Assembly: GCA_011390785.1 (NCBI GenBank)
Contig: JAABRR010000006.1
Coordinates: 31,493 to 95,492, forward strand
From: Sphingobacteriia bacterium
GTDB lineage: Bacteria > Bacteroidota > Bacteroidia > Bacteroidales > UBA7960
Direction: 5' to 3'
DNA length: 64,000 bases
Shown: piece after piece, positions 1 to 9,015 of the stretch
Numbering within the stretch: position 1 is the stretch's first letter
Layout: each line of letters begins with the position of its first letter
Made by a program: the position numbers and the translations under genes
The notes under the pieces: generated by a model
What the model was told of the DNA's origin: nothing
Databases searched by the model: none
What the model saw: the letters and a program-made list of their open reading frames with translations, nothing else

Positions 1-629
1 TGCTGGATGCGTCAACAGATAGCCTGGAGACAACACAGGAAGGAATTTATACTGTAGTGGTTTCCAAAGGTGAAATGGAGGTGGCTTCTGCTCCTTTTGA
101 AGTTGTGGTAAATCCTTATCCTGAAGCTAAAATAACAGCTGACGGCGAATTATCTTTTTGCCCCGGTGGGCAGGTAACACTAAATGCCAATGTAGCAGAC
201 AACATTACTTACACATGGTACAAAGGGATTTCACGGATTAACGGCTCAGTTACTTCTATTGATGTAAATACATCGGGAACATTCAAAGTGGTAACCAATG
301 CCAAAGGATGTGCCACCGAATCAGAGCCTGTTGTAGTTACCCTTTACTCTGCATCTAATCCAGAATGTAGCACAGGAATCAATGAATTACAGGATGGTTG
401 GAAAGTATATCCCAATCCCTTTGAAGGGTCTTTTGTTTTTGAGACCTACCCAATGAACAGCAGGAATTTAAAGGTTGAACTTTTTGATTTAACGGGAAAG
501 GTGGTTTACAGCACCCTTGTTTTGCCTTCATCTGCCAAAACCATTATACCAGTTCAAAACCCGGGTATGTATACTCTCAGGATAAGCGGAAAAGAAGGAA
601 CAAAATTTTTCAAATTATTGGGTAAATAA
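1..629 (+). CDS. T9SS-exported protein, C-terminal part (5' end outside window)
   Basis: The reading frame is open from the window edge, so this is the C-terminal part of a longer protein. About residues 15-115 look like Ig/PKD-type beta-sandwich repeats common in secreted Bacteroidota proteins. The last ~75 residues form a type A sorting domain: a short linker, then KVYPNPFEGSF, a FDLTGKVVYS strand, and an ending rich in G and K (LRISGKEGTKFFKLLGK). This domain directs export by the type IX system and anchoring or release at the cell surface. The catalytic or binding part lies upstream and cannot be named. A hairpin terminator follows. Confidence 0.85.
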   Translation, partial: LDASTDSLETTQEGIYTVVVSKGEMEVASAPFEVVVNPYPEAKITADGELSFCPGGQVTLNANVADNITYTWYKGISRINGSVTSIDVNTSGTFKVVTNAKGCATESEPVVVTLYSASNPECSTGINELQDGWKVYPNPFEGSFVFETYPMNSRNLKVELFDLTGKVVYSTLVLPSSAKTIIPVQNPGMYTLRISGKEGTKFFKLLGK

Positions 630-752
630 AACATTAATTAATCATAAAATAAAATCCTGCTAAAAGTCAAAAAGTATAACTTAAACTCACTTTTACGGGT
701 CCCCAAATTACAATTTTCAAATAAAATATCTGAAGTCTTAAAGCAAAATATA

Positions 753-788
753 AAAAACCCTTGTAGATTAATTTTTACAGGGGTTTTT
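753..788 (+). terminator. Hairpin terminator after the T9SS protein
   Basis: Thirteen-base arms (753-765 and 776-788) pair with one mismatch around a 10-base loop; the 3' arm ends in a run of T. It lies 124 bases after the upstream stop codon and is A-rich on the 5' side, so it could act in both directions. Confidence 0.7.
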
Positions 789-861
789 ACATTAGCAAAA
801 CAATTCAATTATATACTGTCAGCTGCATAAATTAAGCAGGATGTTTGTCGTTTCAAATATA

Positions 862-1329
862 TTACATCGATTTTGCATGACGAAATTTATTTCTGTAAAT
901 CAATCTATGAAAGTATGGATAAATGATGCAGGCAACGCAAATCCCGAAAGCTCCTTCCAGAAAGGAGAAAAATGTCAGCACGGCAGCTGCACCCATAGCA
1001 AAGCCGGTGAATCCAGTGAGTAACGCTGATGAAATTACTATAGTGAAAAGTAGGCCAATACGGGCGGCAAACATTTTTGGACCTGCATTCTCCAAATTGC
1101 CTTTTATGCCCAGGGTCTTTACCACACTGCGGGCTGCCATTCCTAAAATGCTGAAATTAGGATAGTTGAGTACCCTGACAAGAAAATCGGCAAAAAGGAT
1201 AAAGGCTATAAAAATATTTTGGGAGAAGAGAAAAACCAAAAGTAAAGCAACATTTATAATGGCATGGGTGCGAATGACCGCTGAATTCACTCTTTTTTCT
1301 GAGATGGGGCAAAATGCATTTTGGTACAT
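862..1329 (-). CDS. DUF4395 family membrane protein
   Basis: The 155-residue product has the family start CPISEKRVNSAVIR with several hydrophobic segments: one near residues 25-50 and a pair near 90-135. DUF4395 proteins are small inner-membrane proteins of unknown function; a cysteine close to the N-terminus is typical and is present. ATG at 1329 is preferred because it puts CPISEKRVN close to the N-terminus as usual; a GTG at 1356 would add nine residues. It stands alone, upstream of a response regulator gene on the same strand, and shares no obvious operon with it. Confidence 0.75.
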   Translation of the reverse strand: MYQNAFCPISEKRVNSAVIRTHAIINVALLLVFLFSQNIFIAFILFADFLVRVLNYPNFSILGMAARSVVKTLGIKGNLENAGPKMFAARIGLLFTIVISSALLTGFTGFAMGAAAVLTFFSFLEGAFGICVACIIYPYFHRLIYRNKFRHAKSM

Positions 1330-1428
1330 AAGTGGTATCTGTTTTAAATTCAACACAAAGTTGCCCTAAAAACAGACGGCATCAAATACCACGTTTGCGG
1401 TGTTTAGATACCATATTTGCGGTATAAA

Positions 1429-2094
1429 TCAGATGTAATATTCAATATTATCAATCAGTCCTGCTTTTATGGCGTATTTTACCAGGGCCGAAGTGCTGTT
1501 GATATTGAGTTTGCGGAAAATATTTTTGCGATGCGACATGATCGTGTGGAAGCTTTTGTTCTTTTGTACAGCAATCGCCTTCGTGGTAAGCCCTTCGGCA
1601 ATAAGACGTGTAATCTCAATTTCTGCCGAGGTAAGCAGTGCCGGGGCAAGCACTTCATCTCGGTTGGCATTGCCATCGATCAGCATATCAAGAATCTCAT
1701 CCGAATAGTACTTTTTGCCCTTTATGGTATGCTTAAAAGCTATCAATATCTCCTCCCTGTCAGCAGTTTTTAAGATGATATTTCGGATTCCGATTTTGCT
1801 GAATTGATTTACATCGGCCGGCTTTAATGAATTGGTAAGTATGAGCACTTTCAGAGCCGGCTGCAAGGCCATGATTTTGGCCAGATCTTCAAAACCGCTG
1901 TAATCATAAAGGAAGTAATCGGTAATGAGTAATTTAACATCTGTGTTTTGCTTCAGATGATCTTTTATTTCATGCAGACTATCGCCAATACCAACCAGCA
2001 AATAGTCCTGACTTTCATGAATTAGTTTCGACAATGACTCGGTTACCAGATATTGGGAATCGGCAATTAGTATTTTGTGAGGTTTGAAGGGCAT
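1429..2094 (-). CDS. LuxR/NarL-type response regulator
   Basis: 221 residues. N-terminal receiver domain (about 1-125) with the probable phospho-acceptor Asp59 in LLITDYF and the conserved lysine in NIILKTAD. The usual acidic pair near residue 11 is reduced to a single Asp (IADS). The C-terminal LuxR-type helix-turn-helix (about 155-215) carries LTSAEIEITRLIAEG and the recognition helix region SFHTIMSHRKNIFRKL. ATG at 2094 fits the receiver start; a TTG 30 bases upstream is less likely. No sensor kinase gene is next to it, so the signal is unknown. Confidence 0.85.
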   Translation of the reverse strand: MPFKPHKILIADSQYLVTESLSKLIHESQDYLLVGIGDSLHEIKDHLKQNTDVKLLITDYFLYDYSGFEDLAKIMALQPALKVLILTNSLKPADVNQFSKIGIRNIILKTADREEILIAFKHTIKGKKYYSDEILDMLIDGNANRDEVLAPALLTSAEIEITRLIAEGLTTKAIAVQKNKSFHTIMSHRKNIFRKLNINSTSALVKYAIKAGLIDNIEYYI

Positions 2095-2181
2095 AAGCGG
2101 CGGATTACGGAAGTAAATATACAAAAATCAACCAACCCGGAAAAACTGTTAATTCTGGTTTTACTTTAAACATCAATCCTT

Positions 2182-2710
2182 TCATCTCCTTCTTATCCTT
2201 ATCTGAAACGCATTGGGCACCGGCTTATCGGCTATTATGATCAGGTAGCTACTACCCCTTATAGATTGTAACCCTTGATGTGGGTTTCATCTCTTCAATC
2301 ACCTTCTCAATGGCCGGATAACTCATCTCAGGAAACATGACTTTTTGTGCATTAAAGACAGCGGTAAATTGTTGTCCAAATGCATCCATATCTTTTTTCA
2401 TAATGGCATCCCAGCATTGTTCGGCAGCATTGGCAATATTTTAAGCTTTTTCGGGGGTAATTTCATATACAAAATCCATTTGTCTGCTTCCAGTATTCAA
2501 CACCGCCTGTTTTACATATTTAATAGCATTGATCATATATTGCCGTTCATCTTCCGAATTAATGGTTTCACGCCCCTTCAGGTTGCGAATGGTTTCGTCT
2601 GAGCCTATGCCCACGTAAAGATCAACATACTGCGCTGCTTCCTTAAAAAAAGCCACATGACCGCTATGCAACATATCGAAGCAGCCTGAAACAAAAACCT
2701 TCTTTGCCAT
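2182..2710 (-). pseudogene. Decayed cytidylyltransferase / GHMP-kinase fusion
   Basis: The first 89 codons encode a TagD-like nucleotidyltransferase N-terminus with the HxGH motif (CFDMLHSGHVAF) and the nucleotide-binding segment VGIGSDETI. Frame then closes at a TAA (2441-2443). Beyond it the same frame continues as NIANAAEQCWDAIMKKD and MFPEMSYPAIEKVIEE, which match the C-terminal part of a GHMP-kinase-like domain fused to such nucleotidyltransferases in Bacteroidota. After a frame change the family C-terminus YLIIIADKPVPNAFQIRIRR follows, ending at 2182. So there is an in-frame stop, a frameshift and a large internal deletion. The recall of the intact fusion family is from knowledge, not a search. 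Confidence 0.75.
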
Positions 2711-3156
2711 ATTGATTATTTATTTTCTTTTTAGAGCGTGAAATTCCACCCAATAATACCAGATTTGATGAATGCCAAATATATTAATTATTATTGAAGT
2801 GATAAGATGGTTTTGGTTTCTGTTTCTAAAATTACTCATGTTTGGTTAAACTGGAGAGGTTTAGCTTTGCTGCTACCTGGTGATCCCTATCTGCAAGTAA
2901 GCTATTAATATCATTATATTTTAGTAAAGTTGCTAAACACAGCTCACCAGCAATACTCACTACAGCATGTTTTACCATGCTGCGAATTATAACCATCCGT
3001 CCCGTTTTTATTACTAGACAAGCTGTGTGTGTCAAAATTTTTGTTATGACTTGACTCATCCTTTCACAACTATTTTGTCCTTTTCTTGTTTAAATTACTT
3101 GTTCCATTAGAAACAAGAACAAAATTGATTCAATTAAAACCGGATTATAATATTAA
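2711..3156. other. Intergenic region with repeat remnant
   Basis: No intact gene is evident. A 75-codon minus-strand frame (2832-3059) exists, but part of it matches a second, decayed copy near 52.9 kb, so it is treated as a remnant of a repeated element rather than a gene. The rest, just before the exported hydrolase gene, is AT-rich with no clear promoter. Confidence 0.5.
2941..3057 (-). repeat. Dispersed repeat, copy A (possible mobile-element remnant)
   Basis: On the minus strand this segment matches 52862-52948 on the plus strand. The two share 28 identical bases (2965-2992 here, 52898-52925 there), a GACACACAC block upstream and a diverged GAGCT-ending block downstream. In this copy the shared core reads IIRSMVKHA within a 75-codon open frame (2832-3059). 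Copy B is shorter and shifted in frame. I do not recognise the protein; a transposase fragment is possible but unproven. Confidence 0.55.
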
Positions 3157-4293
3157 ATGAAGAGAAAACTGAAAATGATAATGATAATATTGGCCGCATT
3201 AGTGGTTGTTGTTTTGATTACAGGTTTATTTTATCTAAATCTGAGTCCACACTTTGGCCAAAGGCCATCAAAAGCACAGATAGCTGAATTTGAGATACTT
3301 TCCAACTATAAAAATGGAAAGTTCCAGAATTTGTCAACCATCGAGATGGACATCAAATTTGGAAAGACCCTAAGAGAATATATGAAAAAAGCACCCAACA
3401 GAAATCCGGCTAAGGATTTGGAAGTGGTATTGATAGATTCAGCCACGCTTGCCGACCGCAAACCGGAAAAACCCCTGATCACCTGGTTCGGACACTCCGC
3501 TTTTTTGCTTGAGATGGATGGAAAAAAGATCCTGATTGACCCCATGCTCGGCAGAAGGCCTGCTCCCTACCCAATGCCCGGTCCCAAACGCTACTCCAAT
3601 GAGCTTCCCATATCTGCAGAACAACTTCCGTATATCGATGCCGTAATATTATCGCATGACCATTATGACCATCTGGACTATGGAACCATCCAAAAAATAA
3701 AAGGGAAGGTTGGCCATTTTTTCACACCGCTGGGCGTGGGTAACCATCTCATATACTGGGGTGTGGATCCAGAAAAGATAACTGAACTTAACTGGTGGGA
3801 AAGCATTGAGTGGGAAACCTTTACTCTTGTGAGTGCTCCCGCCAGGCATTTTTCAGGCCGCGGAATGTTTGACCGTGAAACTACACTTTGGTGCTCCTGG
3901 ATCATACAAGGCAGTGAACACAAGATCTTTTTCAGTGGCGATAGCGGATTTGATGAACATTTTAAGAAAATTGGGAAAGAATATGGCCCATTTGATTTTG
4001 CTATGATGGAATGCGGACAGTACAACGAGGACTGGAAATATCTTCACATGATGCCTGAAGAAACAGTGCAGGCAGCTATAGATGTAAAAGCTGACCTGGT
4101 AATGCCTATACACTGGGGTGGTTTTACCCTTGCACTGCACGACTGGACAGATCCTGTGGATAGGGCGGTGAAAAAAGCAGCAGAACTCAATATGCCCATA
4201 ACCACTCCCCGTATTGGTGAATCATTCGAAATTGGTGGTTTAGAGTACCCGGAAGAGAACTGGTGGGTAGAATACACAAAAACCAATGAGTAA
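3157..4293 (+). CDS. Exported metallo-beta-lactamase-fold hydrolase (UlaG/NAPE-PLD-like)
   Basis: 378 residues. An N-terminal hydrophobic segment (7-29) acts as signal anchor. The core has TWFGHSAFLLEMDGKKILID and the metal-binding HxHxDH motif at residues 167-172 (SHDHYDHLD), followed by PARHFSGRG, FFSGDSGFD and PIHWGGF, which supply the remaining histidines and aspartate. This arrangement is that of L-ascorbate-6-phosphate lactonase / N-acyl-phosphatidylethanolamine phospholipase D-like enzymes, so a lipid phosphodiester or lactone substrate is plausible but not determined. It sits 69 bases before the CIA30-like gene and may be cotranscribed with it. Confidence 0.85.
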   Translation: MKRKLKMIMIILAALVVVVLITGLFYLNLSPHFGQRPSKAQIAEFEILSNYKNGKFQNLSTIEMDIKFGKTLREYMKKAPNRNPAKDLEVVLIDSATLADRKPEKPLITWFGHSAFLLEMDGKKILIDPMLGRRPAPYPMPGPKRYSNELPISAEQLPYIDAVILSHDHYDHLDYGTIQKIKGKVGHFFTPLGVGNHLIYWGVDPEKITELNWWESIEWETFTLVSAPARHFSGRGMFDRETTLWCSWIIQGSEHKIFFSGDSGFDEHFKKIGKEYGPFDFAMMECGQYNEDWKYLHMMPEETVQAAIDVKADLVMPIHWGGFTLALHDWTDPVDRAVKKAAELNMPITTPRIGESFEIGGLEYPEENWWVEYTKTNE

Positions 4294-4362
4294 ACCCAAC
4301 ATATCAAACAATCTAACAATTAGATAGTTATATTAAAATTTTAAGTTTTAAATATTTTCTCA

Positions 4363-4893
4363 ATGAATTATATAACCGCAATGATTTTACTTTTTTCTTC
4401 CTTAAATGCGCATGTGATTTTCCACTTTGATAAGGAATCCGATATCAACAGATGGGTAATTGTTGATGATGTTGTAATGGGTGGAAGATCATTTGGAAAT
4501 TTTGAATTAAATAATGAAGGCCAGGGTGTTTTTTACGGAAAAATATCCCTGGAAAACAATGGTGGCTTTTCCTCTGTGCGTTACCAGTTGGGTAAAACAC
4601 CAGTGGAAGACTTTACAAGGGTGGTATTGAAAGTAAAAGGTGATGGCAAGGATTATCAGTTTAGGGTGAAAGCTGATTCACGCGATCGTTATTCGTACAT
4701 CGCTTCATTTTCAACATCTGGTAACTGGCAGGAAATAGAGATCCCATTAAAAAACATGTACCCTGGTTTCAGGGGAAGAAGGCTAAACCAACCCAACTTT
4801 TCTCACAAATACATTTCTGAGATAACATTTCTGATCGGAAACAACAGGCCCGAAGAATTCAAACTCTTGATTGATAAGATTGAATTGAGATGA
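4363..4893 (+). CDS. CIA30-family (NDUFAF1-like) protein
   Basis: 176 residues. A short hydrophobic N-terminus is followed by the CIA30 beta-sandwich: FHFDKESDINRWVIVDDVVM, then GGRSFGNFEL, NNGGFSSVR and KDYQFRVK. In mitochondria the family assists complex I assembly; bacterial members are of unknown role and the fold resembles a carbohydrate-binding module. The N-terminus may be a weak signal peptide, which would place the protein in the periplasm. It lies just downstream of the metallo-hydrolase gene and converges with the radical SAM cluster. Confidence 0.8.
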   Translation: MNYITAMILLFSSLNAHVIFHFDKESDINRWVIVDDVVMGGRSFGNFELNNEGQGVFYGKISLENNGGFSSVRYQLGKTPVEDFTRVVLKVKGDGKDYQFRVKADSRDRYSYIASFSTSGNWQEIEIPLKNMYPGFRGRRLNQPNFSHKYISEITFLIGNNRPEEFKLLIDKIELR

Positions 4894-4903
4894 TCATCCT
4901 TAG

Positions 4904-4925
4904 AATATTGAAGACTTTCAATATT
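4904..4925. terminator. AT-rich hairpin between convergent genes
   Basis: Nine-base perfect arms (4904-4912, 4917-4925) with a 4-base loop lie between the stop codons of the CIA30 gene and the convergent radical SAM gene. The stem is AT-rich and lacks a strong T run, so terminator function is only likely. Confidence 0.4.
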
Positions 4926-4926
4926 T

Positions 4927-6249
4927 CTAGAAAATATTAGGAGTGATTTTTCGCTTAATATAATACCGGTAATGAAGATTGATGTACAATGATAATACAA
5001 GCATGGACGGATTTCTCCATAAACTGGCATTGAAGAGCACACGGTACAAAATGCTTCTTAGGGAAAAAACCTTGTTGTTGAGCCACCAGTACATTTCTGT
5101 CAGTTTTTCAGGCGCAATTTGTTTGGGAATATGAACGCATTGTCTGCCATCAAACTGTTTCAGGTCATCGGTAAGCATGCGACCTTCTGCTTTTAGCTCT
5201 TTATACAATGCGGTTCCAGGGACGGGTGTTAAAATGTAAAATCGTGGAATGGGGATGCGGTTACGGTACACGAAATTATAGGTTTCACAAATGGATTCTT
5301 CGGTGTCGAAGTCGGTGCCTACAATCATTTCGGTACTAAGGGTTATTCCGGCTTTGGAAAGTATTTTGAAGTTTTGCTCGTGCTCGTCCGATTTCAACCA
5401 GGGTTTATCCAGGCTGTTGATGGCTTCCTGGGTAATGCTTTCTACCCCAAAACTCATGAGATCGCAGCCCGAATCCACAACAGTTTTCAGCAGTTCAGGG
5501 TTTATGGCCAGATGGATGGCGCATTGGCTGGCCCAGTTCATTTTCAGTGGAGTAATTTGTCGGCAAAGTTCTTTCAGGTATTTGGGATTGGAAACAATAT
5601 TGTCATCGATCAGGTAAAAGCGTTTGAATCCCAATCGTTTTACTTCTTTAATGTCGCGAATTACTTCTTCTACAGGGCGAAACATATACTTGCCTTCGTA
5701 AAGGCATGCAATGGAGCAAAATGAGCAGCCATAAGTGCAGCCACGCCCGGCCTGCACAGGGAGCATATTGCCGATGGGTTTTTCTGTGAGCAGCTCATAG
5801 CGTGGAATCGGTAGGTTTTTCAGTTCTGAGATGGGGTGTTTATATATGGGTTTTACGGTACCCGTTTCTTCAAAATCTTTCAACATAAGTGGATAAGAAA
5901 TCTCAGCATCCCCAATGATCACCGAATCCACATGTTTTTGGGCTTCTTCCCAGGCAATGGATGCCATGTAGCCACCCATCACTACAGTTTTGCCACGCTT
6001 TTTAAATTCGGCGGCAATCTCAATCCCCCTGAAAGTGGCGTGACCCATGCTCCCGATTGCCACGATATCGGCGGAAGCGTTGTAGTCAATTTCGTCAACC
6101 ACTTCAAGAAGTAGTTTCACATTCCATTGTGGCGGAGTATAGGCTGCCAGCAGCGGAAAAGCCAACCCGGGAAGATTTATCCTACGCTGCTTGCACAGTT
6201 TTCCGTTTTCAGCATATTGCGTAGGTTGTATGAAGAGTATATCAGGCAT
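4927..6249 (-). CDS. B12-binding-type radical SAM protein
   Basis: 440 residues. Residues ~1-140 form a cobalamin-binding-like Rossmann domain (MPDILFIQPTQ, VAIGSMGHATFRG, VVMGGYMAS) without the DxHxxG motif. The radical SAM core follows, with the 4Fe-4S cysteines C171, C175 and C178 in GRGCTYGCSFC, then FYLIDDNI and FGVESITQ. The C-terminal ~60 residues are basic and hydrophobic and may bind membrane. Such enzymes methylate or rearrange unreactive carbons. It is the last gene of a minus-strand run and overlaps the gene before it by 8 bases, so the two are almost surely cotranslated. The substrate is unknown. Confidence 0.85.
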   Translation of the reverse strand: MPDILFIQPTQYAENGKLCKQRRINLPGLAFPLLAAYTPPQWNVKLLLEVVDEIDYNASADIVAIGSMGHATFRGIEIAAEFKKRGKTVVMGGYMASIAWEEAQKHVDSVIIGDAEISYPLMLKDFEETGTVKPIYKHPISELKNLPIPRYELLTEKPIGNMLPVQAGRGCTYGCSFCSIACLYEGKYMFRPVEEVIRDIKEVKRLGFKRFYLIDDNIVSNPKYLKELCRQITPLKMNWASQCAIHLAINPELLKTVVDSGCDLMSFGVESITQEAINSLDKPWLKSDEHEQNFKILSKAGITLSTEMIVGTDFDTEESICETYNFVYRNRIPIPRFYILTPVPGTALYKELKAEGRMLTDDLKQFDGRQCVHIPKQIAPEKLTEMYWWLNNKVFSLRSILYRVLFNASLWRNPSMLVLSLYINLHYRYYIKRKITPNIF

Positions 6250-7612
6250 TTTTGCGGGCTTCGTTAATTTTTTGTTTGTATTGTTGGGTTACCCGGCATC
6301 CGCCTACCAGCATCTTGAAAAGCATACCAGGGCTGTAGGTTGTAAGGTACTTCCACAAAACCGACGGGCTGTAAAGTATGGCGCTGTAGGATTTTAGGAT
6401 TTCTTCGTAAAACTCTGCCACGGAAAGTTTGGTGGGCTGCACCGAAACATGGGCCAGATCCCATTTGTCGTAATCGGTTTTGTCAATGATGATTTGTTCA
6501 GGAGGAAAACTCACTTCGGTTTTGGGCAAAGGTGTAAGGGGTTGCAGGTTAACGAAATGAATGCCCAGCGATTTAACCACACCCACCATATTTTTGAAAT
6601 CGCCCCTATCCCAATAGAATGGAATGATGATGGTGGCAAAAACATCTATCTTCTCCCGGTTCAGCACCGCCATGGTTTCACGGTACATTTCCACAGAGGT
6701 ATTTTTGTTGTAGGCATCCAGCTCTTTGTCCGAAAAACTCTCAAATCCTACGATCACCGTTCGCAAACCTAATTGTGCAAACTCGTGCATAATATCAGGA
6801 TTTTTGGCAATAAAATCGGCACGGCCATAGACCAGGTAGTGTTTGCGGATGTTTCGTGATCTTAATTCAGTAAAAAAGGACTTCAGCCATTTCTTATCTA
6901 CCAGAAAATCATCATCCACAATGTATATCTCAGTTTCGTTAATGGATTGTAATTCCTGAATGATATCATTCATTGGCCGCTGAGCATAAGCCCCTTTGGT
7001 AATGACGCGGCAAAAACAGAAATTACACTGATACGGGCAACCAAAAGATGTTTTGATCAGCGCGACGCGTTTGTGAAAAATATAAAAGTATTTATGGCGG
7101 TAGCGTGCCACTGCATCCCGGTCGGGGAAGGGAATACGAAAATCGAGAGCAGGCAGGGAAGTGTTTTCAAGGGTATCTGCCGGTTGAAATACTCCCGCAG
7201 GCAATTCTGTGCCCTTTTCAATATGATTAAGCAATGGGGTGAAGACCTGGGCTGCATTGCGCACCGCCCTGTAATCCACTGATGGATCGTCAAAATCTTC
7301 AGGGCAAACTTCACAATGTACACCCCCAATAATGGTTACGATCTTTTGGGATATTTTCTTTGTTGCCCGGCAGTATTCCAGAATGGTGGAAACATTGGTA
7401 ATATACCCTGTAAGGCAAATCACATCGGGCTGATGCTCTTTTACAAATGAAATGAACGAACGCTTTTCAATGATCAGATCGATGATCATTGCGGTGTCAT
7501 GCTCCCTTTTTAGTGCGCTTAGTATCTCCAGTTCCAATGGTTCCACCACCATCAGGTGTTGAAGACCGATGGTTTCGGCGGAGGGCTTGGGTCGGAACAT
7601 GAGTATGTTCAT
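6242..7612 (-). CDS. B12-binding-type radical SAM protein
   Basis: 456 residues. A cobalamin-binding-like N-terminal domain (MNILMFRPKPSAE, VICLTGYITNV, VTIIGGVHC) precedes a radical SAM core with C192, C196 and C199 in SFGCPYQCNFC, then IYIVDDDFLV and VIVGFESFSD. It is a paralogue of the downstream 440-residue protein but well diverged, so the two may act in successive steps. Its start overlaps the stop of the upstream 350-residue gene by 4 bases (ATGA type), a sign of coupled translation. No substrate can be read from the sequence. Confidence 0.85.
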   Translation of the reverse strand: MNILMFRPKPSAETIGLQHLMVVEPLELEILSALKREHDTAMIIDLIIEKRSFISFVKEHQPDVICLTGYITNVSTILEYCRATKKISQKIVTIIGGVHCEVCPEDFDDPSVDYRAVRNAAQVFTPLLNHIEKGTELPAGVFQPADTLENTSLPALDFRIPFPDRDAVARYRHKYFYIFHKRVALIKTSFGCPYQCNFCFCRVITKGAYAQRPMNDIIQELQSINETEIYIVDDDFLVDKKWLKSFFTELRSRNIRKHYLVYGRADFIAKNPDIMHEFAQLGLRTVIVGFESFSDKELDAYNKNTSVEMYRETMAVLNREKIDVFATIIIPFYWDRGDFKNMVGVVKSLGIHFVNLQPLTPLPKTEVSFPPEQIIIDKTDYDKWDLAHVSVQPTKLSVAEFYEEILKSYSAILYSPSVLWKYLTTYSPGMLFKMLVGGCRVTQQYKQKINEARKNA

Positions 7613-8661
7613 CTTTTCGATTTTAAGGTAACCGCAGGGTTATGGCTGCTGGTTTTCAGCACATTCCCCTTTTCCAGCTTCTTATTATACTCCAGCATGG
7701 GACTGAATATTTTCAACAAACCATTAAAAACCCTGTTGCTGTGACGGGCTTCCATGTATCGCTCTGACACTTGACCCCCAAGGCGCATTTTTGGGATTTC
7801 GGCGGTTTGTCCCAGATCAATAAAATTAGCATTCTTTTCTATACCATTCTTCACCAATTCTGTAAGAAGCAAAAAGTAGGTGTTATAGGTTTTATTCATC
7901 TCATAATCTACCCCTCCCATAAAAAAATAGAAAGTATTGCCAGAAAGCAGGCTGATATTCCATCCCAGCAATTTTTCCTGAAAGTAGCATGCTGTTAATG
8001 AATAAGATGCAGGGAGATTTTTAAAGAAATCAAGACTGAGCTTTTCCAGTTTGTCCTTGCTGCGGTTAAAAACACCCAGATAGAGTTGGTACATCTCTAA
8101 AGTAAAGGCATCGCAATGTAATTTCTTAATTTCCAGTTCCTTTTCATTTTGCCTGTTTTGCAAAATTCTTCTCCGGTAGGGTGCGCGAAGGGATTGGATA
8201 TAATGATCCCAATTGGTAAAGTTGTTTTCGATAATGATAGCAGGCAAAGTTTTCCCCGAAGCTCGTTTATTATGATGGGGTTTCTCTTCCAGGTTAAGAA
8301 AAAGAATGAATCCTTTCTCATGTGCACAGATATGATCTTTCAGCAACTCCACAAATCCAGGTTTCCCAAATATACCTGGAGCTGACACCGATGAGGGTAT
8401 TCCCACGATAGTCGTTTGTATGGGATACTTTAATCGGCCAAAGGTAAAAATGTCAAGTTTCAGAGAATAAACCACGGCACCAGCAACAACGGTCTCATTT
8501 TGGAAACATATGTAATATCGCTGATGGCAAGGATTGTATTTTTCGCAATGGAGCAGAAACGATCTGGAGCGGAAATAATTTCCCGCCAAATCATCCCATT
8601 GGGATGACAAGTCTGACGAATGCTCTTTGGGGAGAATTTTGATTTGTAAGTATTGAGTCAT
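7609..8661 (-). CDS. FemAB/GNAT-like acyltransferase
   Basis: 350 residues. The C-terminal half has the look of a peptidoglycan-bridge or GNAT-type acyltransferase: FNRSKDKLEKLS, then GWNISLLSGNTFYFFMGGVD, and NFIDLGQTAEIPKMRLGG. The N-terminal half (about 1-150) resembles the first acyltransferase lobe of FemAB-like proteins. It would join an acyl or aminoacyl group to an amine. The hicBA module separates it from the next gene upstream, while 4-base coupling ties it to the radical SAM genes downstream. Family assignment is by overall pattern only. Confidence 0.6.
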   Translation of the reverse strand: MTQYLQIKILPKEHSSDLSSQWDDLAGNYFRSRSFLLHCEKYNPCHQRYYICFQNETVVAGAVVYSLKLDIFTFGRLKYPIQTTIVGIPSSVSAPGIFGKPGFVELLKDHICAHEKGFILFLNLEEKPHHNKRASGKTLPAIIIENNFTNWDHYIQSLRAPYRRRILQNRQNEKELEIKKLHCDAFTLEMYQLYLGVFNRSKDKLEKLSLDFFKNLPASYSLTACYFQEKLLGWNISLLSGNTFYFFMGGVDYEMNKTYNTYFLLLTELVKNGIEKNANFIDLGQTAEIPKMRLGGQVSERYMEARHSNRVFNGLLKIFSPMLEYNKKLEKGNVLKTSSHNPAVTLKSKR

Positions 8662-8790
8662 CAGCTTTTATACCAGGCAGTTAAGAAAACTTACGAAAAA
8701 CATTTCTCTTAAAATTTGGTAAGGATATGGGCAATATCGAATATGTTAATGCATCTGTTAAGATTCTGCTAGAATTTCACTAAAGATCCT

Positions 8791-9015
8791 TTAAAATTTC
8801 CAAAACTGCTCTGGTGAAAGTTCTATTTCTCGTAAAATTTGCCGAACTAACGAGCGACCTATTTCTTGATTTCCATTATGGGCCAAAGTTGTAAATCTTC
8901 CATCTGGGTACCGATAAAATACATGACTTCCTTTTTGTCTTTTAAATTCAAATCCTAAAAAAAGAAGAAGTTTTTCAAGGATCTTAACCTTTGCAATGGG
9001 AAGCCTGGTGCTTAT
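8791..9015 (-). CDS. hicA: HicA-type mRNA interferase toxin, no ATG start
   Basis: 74 codons plus stop. The product follows the HicA pattern closely: STRLPIAKVKILEKLL, GFEFKRQKGSHVFYRYPDG with the catalytic histidine of GSH, and GNQEIGRSLVRQILREIEL. HicA is a double-stranded-RNA-binding-fold ribonuclease that cleaves mRNA. The frame has no ATG, GTG or TTG start at the right place; the position where ATGA would overlap the antitoxin stop reads ATAA, so the codon is ATA (9013-9015). Either rare ATA initiation coupled to antitoxin termination is used, or the toxin has lost its start. Downstream of hicB rather than upstream of it, an order also known in this family. Confidence 0.8.
   Translation of the reverse strand: MSTRLPIAKVKILEKLLLFLGFEFKRQKGSHVFYRYPDGRFTTLAHNGNQEIGRSLVRQILREIELSPEQFWKF

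Noticed and set aside
841..1023. Plus-strand frame over the DUF4395 gene
   Set aside because: Lies opposite a real gene and has no family likeness.
2345..2602. Plus-strand frame over the pseudogene
   Set aside because: Antisense to the decayed nucleotidyltransferase; codons look random.
2832..3059. 75-codon minus-strand frame as a gene
   Set aside because: No recognisable domain; overlaps a repeat with a decayed second copy, so it is listed as repeat only.
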